Below, in pieces: positions 10,101 to 18,635 of a stretch of 64,000 bases of DNA. Source of the stretch: Rallus limicola (Eukaryota > Chordata > Aves > Gruiformes > Rallidae); contig JAKCOZ010000006.1 of NCBI GenBank assembly GCA_022605955.1, positions 1,798,001 to 1,862,000 of the forward strand, given 5' to 3'. The notes beneath the pieces are model-generated. The model worked only from the letters and a program-made list of their open reading frames with translations, was not told where the DNA came from and searched no databases. A program made the position numbers and the translations under genes. Within the stretch, counting starts at the first letter, position 1. The number at the start of each line of letters is the position of its first letter.

Positions 10101-13100
10101 TCCATGGGCTCCCTGGGCTCCCTGTCCAACAGCGGGTCTGGGCATCTCAACACCTTCCCTGAGTCCAGCCCCAGGGAAGTGGAGCCTTCTGCCAGGCAAC
10201 ACAAGGTAGGTGCCTGTTACTCTTCACCACACTGCACTGCACCATGTCATGACATGGAGTGGTGTGGGGGGAGCATGGGGGTCTGTAGCATAGGGCTGGG
10301 ATCTGCTCCACACTCACCCATGTTCTGGGGCTCTTGCAGAACTGGTGGAAGAAAATGTTTGGGAAGAGCAAGGCGGGAGTCGATTCAGAGCAGCCAAGTG
10401 GTGAGTGATCCCAGCACCGAGCACCCTGCAAAGGGCTGACACCTCAAGGCAGCCCTGATACGGGGCTGTGCTGGTGGCTGACAGACACTCACTCGGTCTT
10501 GTCAATCATCAGGTTCTTCCCAAGCAGCTGGAGACACAGAGAAGCCTTCATCACCTGAGACCATGTGGTGAGTGCTGGGGAGACCCCCAGCTCCTGGCCC
10601 AGACTCTCCACCTTTGCCCATGCTCTTACGGGGTATCCCTGACTGCCTGCCAGGGAGGGACTGCTGCTCAGTGGTCCCAAAGGACGGCCCAGGCTGCAAT
10701 TGGTCCCTTCTCTCTCCTCCTCTGCAGGGAGAAGGAGGAGACAAGGAGTGGGAATCTCCTGTCCTCGCATGCCCCACGGAGCTCCATGGGCTCCCTGGGC
10801 TCCTTGTCAAAGCCCACGGCACCCGAGACCATGAGGTGAGTGCTGGGGAGACCCCCAGCTCCTGGCCCAGAATTTCCACCTGTGCCCTGACTGTTTTATG
10901 GTGTCCCTGCCTGCCTGCCAGGGAGGGACTGCTGCTCAGTTGTCCCAAAGGAGGGCCCAGGCTGCAATTGGTCCCTTCTCTCTCCTCCTCTGCAGGGAGA
11001 ACGAGGAGACAAGGAGTGGGAATCTCCTGTCCCCGCATGCCCCACGGAGCTCCACGGGCTCCCTGGGCTCATTTTTGGACAGCGGATCCACCTGTCTCAA
11101 TCCCTTCCCCGAGTCCAGCCCCAGCCAAGTGGAGCCTTCTTCCAACCGAGTCAAAGTAGGTGCCTGTTACTCCCCACCACACTGCACTGCACCATGTCCT
11201 GACATGGAGTGGTGTGCTGTTGCAGTCCCCTTGTCCCAAAAATGACTTTAGCCAGGGCTGGAAGGGCAGGATCCCGCACGCCGGCTATGGATGCACACCA
11301 ATATGGTTAAAAGCAATCACCCCATTTTATTCTGGCAAGCTGAAGCCTTTTATACTTTCACAGAAGACAGCAAGCTCACATGGAGAGTTAGCTTTCACAC
11401 AGATAGGTAGGGGCCTGAGATGGGGCGGGGGAAACCCAGCTGCACGGTATCCAGCTTCTGTTACCACTTTGGAATGTAAGGAGCTCTCCTCAGAGTCCTA
11501 GTTCTCATGCTTGTTAGCTTCTTATCAGAGCTATGGCTCAGAGCAGGTGCTCAAGCTGTTGCAGGGGAAAATGGCCTTGATCACTTAACCAGTCACCCAC
11601 AGTGTGGAGCATGGGGGTCTGTAGCATAGGGCTGGGAGCTGCTCCACACTCACCCACATTCTGGGGTTCTTGCAGAAGCGTTGGAGGAAGAGGGTTGGGA
11701 AGAGCAAGGCGAGAGTCCGCCTGGAGCAGCCGAGCGGTGAGTGATCCCTGCCCTGAGCACCTGGCAAAGGGCTGACAGCCCACGGCAGCTCTGACAGCGG
11801 GGCTGTGCTGGGGGCTGCCAGACACTCACTTGGTCTCGTCCCTCATCAGGTTCTTCCCAACCAACTGGAGGCACAGAGGAGCCTTCAGCAACCCAGGACA
11901 TGTGGTGAGTGCTGGGGAGACCCCCAGGTCCTGCCCCAGACTCTGCACCTGTGCCCTGCCCGTTTTGGGTGTCCCTGCCTGCCTGCCAGGGAGGGGCTGC
12001 TGCCCTGGGGTCCCACAGGAGGGCCCAGGCTGCCATTGGTCCCTTCTCTCTCCTCCTCTGCAGGGAGAAGGACGAGACAGGGAGCGGGAAGTGCCCTTCC
12101 CCGCATGCCCCACGGAGCTCCATGGGCTCCCTGGGCTCCTTGTCAAAGAGTGGGTCTGTGTGTTCGAAAGCCTTCCCTGAGTCCAGCCCCAGGGAAGTGG
12201 AGCCTTCAGCCAGGACACACAAGGTAGGTGCCTGTTACTCTCCACCACACTGCACTGCACTACATCATGACATGGAGTGGTGTGGGGGGAGCATGGGGGT
12301 CTGTAGCATAGGGCTGGGAGCTGCTCCACACTCACCCACATTCTGGGGTTCTTGCAGAAGCGTTGGAGGAAGAGGGTTGGGAAGAGCAAGGCGAGAGTCC
12401 GTCTGGAGCAGCCGAGCGGTGAGTGATCCCTGCCCTGAGCACCTGGCAAAGGGCTGACAGCCCATGGCAGCTCTGACACCGGGGCTGTGCTGGGGGCTGC
12501 CAGACACTCACTTGGTCTCGTCCCTCATCAGGTTCTTCCCAACCAACTGGAGGCACAGAGGAGCCTTCAGCAACCCAGGACATGTGGTGAGTGCTGGGGA
12601 GACCCCCAGCTCCTGGCCCAGACTCTCCACCTGTGCCCTGCCCGTTTTGGGTGTCCCTGCCTGCCTGCCAGGGAGGGGCTGCTGCCCCGGGGTCTCACAG
12701 GAGGGCCCAGGCTGCCATTGGTCCCTTCTCTCTCGTCCTCTGCAGGGAGGAGGAGGAGGAGACAAGGAGCGGGAGGCGCCTGTCCTCTAGCGCCTCGCTG
12801 AGCCCCGCGGTCTCCGTGAACTCCTTGTTGGACGTGCTGTCCGCGTGCCTCGACCCCTTCCCCGAGTCCCGCCGCAGGGAAGTGGCCCCTTCTCGCAGAC
12901 GAGTCAGGGTAGGTGCCTGTTACTCCCCACCACGCTGCGCCCGACTCCAGTCGCTCAGGATCCGGCGCGTCGCCGCCCTCTTAGCGAGGCGGCCGCGGCC
13001 CGTTCCGCCTCGTTCGTTCCCACAATCCTCCGCGAAGCGGAAAGGGGAAGGCGGCCGCCAATGAGCGGCCGCTTGGGCGGTGACGGCCCGCCCCGTTGTC

Positions 13101-15674
13101 AGCCTTGAAGGGTCGGCGCGGCGGGGCAGGTGCCGTGCGGGGCCTGGGCTGTGTGGAGCAGGTGCTGGGCACCCGCGGGAGGAATGGGAAGGGCGAGGCC
13201 GCTGCCGGGGCGCAAAGGCGCGTGGGGGGTGAGGAGGGGGCTGAGCAGCCGTGCGTGGGGGTAGGGAGAGAGGCAGCCCTGGGTGGGGTGTGGGGGGGAG
13301 GTGCTGAGCAGCCATGGGTGGCATAGGGTGCCTTGGGGGTTTCTGAGCACCCGTGGGTATAGGGGTAGGGGTGATAGGCACCTGTGGGTTTGGGAGGGTT
13401 CTGGGCACCCCTGAGTGGGGGGTAAGGTGCATGCTGTGAAGGTGTGTGGGGTGCTGAGCTCCTCCTGGGGTTGCATGAGGACTCCCAGAGGGGCAGGGTG
13501 GGTGGGTGCCCTCAAAGAAGGGGAAGGTAGCACCCCAAAGCCTCCTTCCCTGCTCCAGCCTCGTACAGCATGGGTGAGACGCGGGCGCACCCCGAACCCT
13601 CCATCGTTGAAGGTGGCTGAGGAGGAGGAGGAGGAGGAGGAAGACCCGGTGCCCAGCCATGATCTCCAGCAAGGGCTGTGCCACGCAGCACCGGTAGCTG
13701 CAGGGCCACTTTGTGAGTGGCAGGAGTGGCAGCAGCTCCAGGACCAGGTCGAGGCTTTGGGGTTGTGCATGGCACGTCGGCAGCCTGACACCCAGCCCTG
13801 GGGAGCAGCACCTGGCTCGCACCAAGCCCGCCTGCCTTCACCGTCGGGGATGTGAAATGGCTGTGGACCTGTCAGCCAGCCCACCCCCAGCAGCCCAGGT
13901 GTGGGGGGCAGCCGCACCCCCCTGGCCCCTGTTTTGTGGCAGCAGCACTGGGGAATTAAATCTGTTTTTGTCTGAAGGGCTTGTTTCTGTCTGGGAGTGG
14001 TTGGGGTACCCAAGCTGGGGCTCGGCTCTGCAACAGCTCTCCCCTGGGTTTCCACTCTGTGTCCTTCCCTGGGCTGTCCTGAAGCGTTTCCAGCAATGGT
14101 CACAGACTGCTCAGGGCTGGGAGGGGCCTCCAAGATCATCCAGTCCCACCCTCTGCCATGGGCACAGACACCTCTTCCCCAGCCCAGGCTGCTCAAGGTG
14201 CCACCCAGCCCGGCCCTGGACACCTCCAGGGAGGGAGCAGCCACCATCTCCCTGGATCCCCCGTGCCAGGGCCTCACCCCTCTCAGAGGGAAGAATTTCT
14301 TCCCAATATCCAATGTAAATCTGCCCCGTTTCAGTTCAAACCCATCCCTCTCATCCTGTCACTCCTGGCCCTTCTAAAATGTCCCTCCCCAGCTTTCCCG
14401 TAGGCCTTTCAGGGTCTGGAAGGTGCTGTAAGATCTCCCTGGAGCCTTCTCCTGGCTGCCCCAGCCCAACTCTCCCAGCCTGGCTTCACGGGAGAGGTGC
14501 TCCAGCCCTCTGATAATCTTTGTGGCCTCCTCTGGACCCGTTCCAGCAGTCCCATGTGCTTCTTATGTTGGGGACCCCAGAACTGGACCCAGCTGCACCA
14601 CCTCATGATATGGTGTGGAGGAATGGCTAGCTAACAGAGGCCACATACACATGGGCCAGTGGTCCGAGCTGGAATTTGGGAGGCATCGTACACAGCTAGT
14701 CTAGTTGCTGATATGAACTGGACGTGCTATTCTTGGGTACCTGAGTTGCAGACAACAGGATGCCTCTCTGATTCAGGCGTGAGGAAAGGGGGATGGAGCT
14801 GAGCACCGATGAAGAACTAAGGGCAGGACTGACCTTAAAAATAATATCCACTAATGAGCTTGGCTTTTGCAATATGTAATGAGCTAATTAGAACTCTTAT
14901 AAAAGATGACTGTACTATTCAATAAATGGAGCTTGCTGATTACTTGCATGGAGTGTCCAAGTCTTCCCTCCGTCACAACAATATGGAGTGGTGTGGGGGG
15001 AGCGTGGGGTCTGTAGCATAGGGCTGGGAGCTGCTCCACACTCAGCCTTGTTCTGGGTATCTTAGAGAAGTGTTGGATGAAGAGGTTTGGAAAGAGGATG
15101 GCGAGAGTCCGTCTGGAGCAGCCAAGTGGTGAGTGACCCTGGCAACGAGCGCCCTGCAAAGGGCTGACACCCCACGCCAGCCCGGACACGGGGCTGTGCT
15201 GGGGGCTGCCAGACACTCATTCGTGACTCGTCCCTCATCAGGTTCTTCCCAAGCAACTGGAGGTGTAGAGAAGCCTGCGGCACCCGAGACCATGTGGTGA
15301 GTGCTGGGGAGACCGCCAGCTCCTGTCTCAGCCTCAGCCTGTGCCCTGTCCTTGCCCACATTGGGCAGCCCTGCCTGCTGGCTGGGGAGGAGCGGGGTCC
15401 CACCAGAGAGGCACAGCTGCAATTGGGTTTGTTCTCGCTCCTACACTAAAGGGAGAAGGAGGAGACAATGAGCATGAGGTGCCTGTCCCCATGTGCTCTG
15501 CTGGGCTCCATGGTCTCCCTGGGCTCTCTCTTGGATGGCATATCTGCATCTCTTGACTCCTTCCCAGAGCCCAGGCCTGGTGCGTTGGGGAAGCAGGAAG
15601 CTCTCAACCCATCGCGAGCCCTCCAGACCCAGCAGAGGATGACCGTGAGGGGCCTGTCCCCCTTACTCTGCTGA
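7192..15674 (+). CDS. Modular repeat-exon gene, copy 1: N-terminal membrane-segment protein with A-B-C exon repeats (predicted 850 aa)
   Basis: Exons: 7192-7293, 7410-7481, 7615-7675, 7789-7843, 8003-8162, 8297-8354, 8467-8521, 8682-8841, 8976-9036, 9150-9204, 9364-9523, 9658-9718, 9832-9886, 10046-10205, 10340-10400, 10513-10567, 10728-10835, 10996-11155, 11676-11736, 11850-11904, 12064-12223, 12358-12418, 12532-12586, 12746-12908, 15068-15128, 15242-15296, 15452-15674. Donors are GTGAGT or GTAGGT, acceptors mostly TGCAG/ATCAG. Exon lengths sum to 851 codons with no internal stop. Residues 1-34 start MGCFGTPVPD and hold a hydrophobic stretch at about 10-28, then about 25 mostly Arg/Lys residues. 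The repeats follow: C (NWWKMFGKSKARV...), A (SSQ...ETMW), B (Ser/Pro-rich, ...FPESSPREVEPSA...). Membrane topology with the repeats in the cytosol is inferred from the positive charge after the hydrophobic segment. Family not recognised. The link from 12908 to the last three exons is the weakest part. Confidence 0.65.
10728..10835 (+). other. Chimeric B/A exon (copy 1)
   Basis: The 5' part is a normal B exon (EKEETRSGNLLSS...), but after LGSLSK it switches to the 3' end of an A exon (PTAPETM) with the A-type donor GTGAGT. Length 108 nt keeps phase 2 out, so the next B exon (10996) is read in frame. The same exon is at 29151-29258, 46407-46514 and 62248-62355. Confidence 0.85.
11218..11601 (-). 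mobile_element. Solo LTR 1 in a B-C intron (unit 1), 384 bp
   Basis: Interrupts the otherwise standard B-C intron. On the minus strand it begins TGTGGGTGAC and ends ACTGCAACA (TG...CA). It has TATAAAAGG (complement of 11346-11354) and AATAAA (complement of 11326-11331). Flanks gtgtgc (11212-11217) and gtgtgg (11602-11607) are a near-perfect 6-bp target duplication. No internal retroviral sequence, hence a solo LTR. Confidence 0.85.
12746..13260. promoter_or_regulatory. CpG island (unit 1)
   Basis: CpG density rises sharply inside the last B exon of the array (12746-12908) and stays high to about 13260, with NotI/EagI-like ggcggccgc blocks, a CCAAT box (gccgccaatgagcgg, about 13053) and a GC box (cccgcccc). 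Likely promoter of the short gene just downstream, possibly bidirectional. The strand of transcription cannot be settled from sequence. Confidence 0.7.
13613..13855 (+). pseudogene. Short acidic-protein gene, copy 1, start codon lost (GTG)
   Basis: Homologous to the 80-codon ORFs at 32733 and 49302, but the ATG is GTG here (13613-13615: aaggtggctg versus aagatggctg). The rest of the frame is open to TGA at 13853-13855. If the exon starts after the acceptor-like 'ctgctccag' at about 13558, the in-frame sequence begins PRTAWVRR and a further-upstream start is possible. The status could be pseudogene or an altered N-terminus. Confidence 0.45.
13955..13960 (+). terminator. Poly(A) signal ATTAAA of the short gene (unit 1)
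   Basis: ATTAAA lies 100 bp after the stop codon, followed by a T/G-rich run (tctgtttttgtctg), the usual layout of a polyadenylation site. Kept in units 2 and 3. Confidence 0.55.
14096..14591 (-). repeat. CR1 fragment, antisense, between the CpG gene and LTR 2 (unit 1)
   Basis: Complement of a long CR1 3' region: 'cctccaagatcatccagtcc' at the tail side through 'ttgtggcctcctctggaccc' and 'ccccagaactggacccag'. Its internal end joins directly to 'ctgcaccacctcatgatatgg'. Unit 2 shows that about 200 bp, including a relic B exon, has been deleted at this join. Confidence 0.9.
14614..14980 (+). mobile_element. Solo LTR 2 (unit 1), 367 bp, perfect 6-bp target duplication
   Basis: Begins TGTGGAGGAATGG and ends CCGTCACAACA, flanked by ATATGG on both sides (14608-14613 and 14981-14986). 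TATAAAAG at 14898-14905 and AATAAA at 14921-14926 lie close together, giving a very short R region. The 6-bp duplication fits an alpharetrovirus/ERVK-type integrase (family rule). No internal sequence. Confidence 0.9.
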
Positions 15675-15675
15675 A

Positions 15676-17000
15676 GCAGGTATTCTTTATTCTTTATTGC
15701 AGCACATAGAGAGCATGCTCAGTGAGACTTAGGAGGTCTTCTGTTGGACTTCAGGGATGAAGGCTGGACGTCTTCCTCACTCTCAGCACATGCTCTTTAT
15801 GTTTCTTCTCTGTGGCTATCTGAACTTAACAAAACACATTCCTTTTCCCTGAAAACAAGATCCACTCTGTCTCTGAATTGGTCGTTAGTCTCATTATTTA
15901 TGACTCCCCTATCTCCTCCGGATCCTGCAAGGCTGGCTGTTATGGCTAAGTTTTGTAGGTGCTTTCACAAAACAGTTCACAGCACAGCCATATCCTACTA
16001 GAATCCAAAACAAAGATAATCTTAAAATACATAAATGAAAGTGGCATTAACTGTCTCAAGCTACATCCTCATCAATCTATTCAGCATTATTATATTTCAC
16101 TGAATCAAGTTCTCCTGCTGACCCACAGAGCAGGACGCTGCTCCAGAAGCACACAGCAGGACTCCACACTCACTTGGTGCTTCCTTTAATGTCTCAGTCC
16201 CACCTGCACAAGTTCTTTGTATGATGAAACCAAACCAGAACCACACTCGCTATAATTACCGAGATTCCAATCATCAACCTCCACGGGCTCCCTGCTCCCC
16301 TCATGGACCCAAGCCACGGACATGGACAAGGGCTAGCTGGTCCTCAAGGTCATTCACACTCTGCAACACCAAGCACAAGTGCTACAAGGAGCTACAGGTG
16401 CCTGATCTGCTGCTAGCTGTGCATCCGGGAATCCCCTGGGGCACCCCCCCTCTTCTATGTGGGAGCAATAAATACTCTTCTTATAATGCCATGTCATTGA
16501 ATCATCCCCCCCTTTCCATGATCCTTACAAATTCTTTTGTAATCTCAAAATCCTTTTTAATGGCCTGGCCTTGGAGCCCACGCAGCTTGTTACATCTTCT
16601 CACTCCCTTCTCCAGTGGCAAAATACGACCAGGTAGGTCGCTCTCATACCTTGATGGCTGTGAAAGTTTATAACAGCACCTTTTAAGCATCTTTTAAGTC
16701 CAGGGCTGTAAACCAAACCTGAGCATCCTTAAGCTGTGTGAGCAGTGTGTAGGGATTAGCTACCACCGTGTGGAGATTTTTAACAAGAGTATTTATTGCT
16801 CTGAGGTCTTGCACTATTCAATAGCTTCCATTGGTAAAATAGGAGTATTCTGTTCTGATTCCCATTCGACTAATGATCCCTGCAAAAGAAAGCATCTTTT
16901 AGCTCAATGTCCCTCCAATCTGCATCCAAATTCTCAACAATCAAGTCCAATCCTTTTGCCACCTTGGAGGGATCATCCCTATATCCTTTAGCTAGTTCCT
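15676..17000 (-). mobile_element. Decayed gammaretrovirus-like ERV, antisense (unit 1)
   Basis: On the minus strand, 5' to 3': a gag capsid-like scrap (about 16985-16893), a reverse-transcriptase scrap with a stop and a frame break (about 16860-16690, includes LDLKDA), a short env-tail-like ORF ending at 16502, a polypurine tract (complement of 16505-16516), then one LTR from TGATTCAATG (16504) down to about 15673 with AATAAA near its 3' end. Most of gag-pol-env is missing and no second LTR is seen. It cannot encode working proteins. Confidence 0.75.
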
Positions 17001-17148
17001 TCCTGTCAGAGTTTTGCCTAGCAATGTGCTGGCAGAGAAGGGCCTGCAGGGGGGGGCTGCTGCAAGGAGCAGCCAGAAGCTCTCTGCAGGTCGCACAGAG
17101 AAAACAATAGCTGGCTCCTGGCCGGAGTTGCTACTCTGCAAAGAAATT

Positions 17149-17460
17149 CCCTCTAATATCCAATTTAAACCTTCCTTCCTTTAGCTTTAATCCCTTCCCC
17201 CTTCTCCTGCCATTATCTACCCTTTCTAAAAAGTTGATACCCCTCTCTTTGCAGAGAGAGTGGTGAGGGGCTGGAACAGGCTGCCCAGAGAGGGGGTGAG
17301 TGCCCCGTCCCTGGAGGTGTTCAAGGCCAGGTTGGAGGGGGCCCAGGGCAACCTTGTGTAGCTCCAGGCTTGGAGGTTGGTGGCCCTGGCTGTGGCAGGG
17401 TTGTTGGAATCCTTGGGGTCCCTTCCAACCCAGACCAGTCTATGGTTCTATGATTCTATG
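17149..17460 (+). repeat. CR1 inverted pair (antisense then sense 3' end)
   Basis: 17149-17250 is antisense CR1 (ccctctaatatccaatttaa...). From about 17251 a sense tail runs through 'ggctggaacaggctgcccag' to octamers 'ttctatgattctatg'. Same architecture as 3715-4117. Absent from unit 2, present in unit 3 (52832-53145). Confidence 0.85.
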
Positions 17461-17544
17461 TCCAAGGAGACATCCAAGCCCCTCTGAGCCCCTCACATCC
17501 TTCTGCACTGGCTGTGGAATGCCTTGCTGGCATTTAGATTGCAG

Positions 17545-17720
17545 AATCACAGAATCACAAGGTTGGAACAGACCTTTAAGCTCATCAAGTCCAGCTGTTC
17601 CTGTCCTATGTTAAAGCATATCCCTGAGCACCTCATCTACCTGTCTTTTAAACTCATCCAGGCTGGTGACTCAGCCACCTCCCTGGGCAGCCCGTTCCTG
17701 CCCTGACCACTCTTTCAGTG
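17545..17720 (-). repeat. CR1 3' end, antisense
   Basis: Starts with complementary octamers (cagaatcacagaatcac) and continues to 'ggcagcccgttcctgcc'. Copy at 53226-53400. Confidence 0.85.
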
Positions 17721-17724
17721 AAAG

Positions 17725-18635
17725 AGCCTTTGTCTGAAGTGGAGGGGTTGGAGGGGTCAGAGCAGATGGTTGAAATAAGCTCTGGAAAGGGAAAGGTGGT
17801 TCCCAGTACATTCCTGCAATTTGCTGTAGTGGAGCTGGGGAGATTCTGGACGAGGTTCATGTAGTAATGGGTTAATCCAGGCTCACCAACTCCTCTTGAC
17901 ATCCACAAGGCTTGATGCATCCCTGTCTGACAGGCACTGATCCAGCCTGCTCGCATTTTCTTGGGGCCCAGATCCTGCAGCTTGAACCTGGACAGGTGAA
18001 TACTACCTGGACCAGCTTGGAGAGGGGAGTGTGATACGTGCTTGCTTTAGGATACCCAAGTTAACAGGTCTGTCAGTGTGGCCACGAATGCTAAATTTTA
18101 ACTTTTGGCAAATAAGGTTTTAATTTTTCAAGTCGAAAGCTATGTCATTGGAAATGGCCTGCTTGGCTTGGGTGGGAGCACACACAAAAGCCTTTCTCAG
18201 GGACATAGGTTGAATCTGGCTGTGCAGCTCCAAGTTTGGTCCCATCTCTGACTTGGAGGAGGTCAAGGTTTTTTCTGTGCGAGAGAAAAAGCCAGGGAGA
18301 CATTCAGCCTGGGAGACTTGCTGCTCAGGTCAAGTTATGACTTAGGAGGGAAACTGAGTCACGAAGCGGCACAGGAGAAAATTTTGACTAATTCTCCAGA
18401 TTGGCCAAGAGCACCAACACCTCCTGCCACCCCTTTTCTCAGCATCTTAATTTGCCAGGTAAATGCTGACTGCTGTCACCCCTGTGTGCTCTGAGGTAGG
18501 TATGTGTATGGGATGGAGGGGGCTGCAGGATCAAGCTGGCTGCTATCAACTCCCCATGTAAAACCCCAGGCAGGCTCCAAGGTGAAACCTTATAGGTTTA
18601 ACCTTTTCTTATGTCCTGCTGAGCTTCAGACCAGC
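17725..18635. other. Spacer between ERV/CR1 and the next unit, no gene recognised
   Basis: No coding block recognised. Part of it (17428-18127) is the homologue of the piece transposed into unit 2 at 22329-22933. Confidence 0.6.

Larger units (their letters stand above)
7721..12908 (+). repeat. Exon-module array, unit 1 (seven ~680-bp module positions)
   Basis: A exons recur at 7789, 8467, 9150, 9832, 10513, then 11850 and 12532, spacing 678-683 bp except across the solo LTR and the extra B exon. Introns are also repeated: A-B about 160 bp, B-C about 134 bp, C-A about 113 bp. Two subtypes exist. Proximal modules have C exons starting NWWK; distal ones (from 11676) start KRWRKR. Confidence 0.95.
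1..18635. repeat. Macro-unit 1 of a ~18 kb tandem segmental duplication
   Basis: The sequence starting at base 1 (ttgttccttgacctgggaaa) recurs at 18636, 36759 and 54319, and the order of all landmarks (CR1s, promoter, exon array, LTRs, CpG island, ERV) is the same in each unit. The unit edge is arbitrary because the window opens inside the repeat. Landmarks in unit 1 match those of unit 3 at a constant offset of about 35.66-35.69 kb (7192/42851, 11218/46897, 14614/50299). Confidence 0.95.

Noticed and set aside
7721..12908. CRISPR-like or satellite array
   Set aside because: The ~680-bp units hold spliceable, in-frame exons and do not have the short repeat-spacer form; the host is a vertebrate.
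15066..15128. Terminal C exon spliced at the first AG (15065)
   Set aside because: That boundary gives a stop at the fifth codon. The AG two bases later (15067) restores the 61-nt C exon in phase, so I used it.
16502..16690. 62-codon minus-strand ORF next to the polypurine tract as a host gene
   Set aside because: Its position directly upstream of a polypurine tract and LTR, on the same strand as the gag and RT scraps, marks it as a retroviral env-tail remnant.
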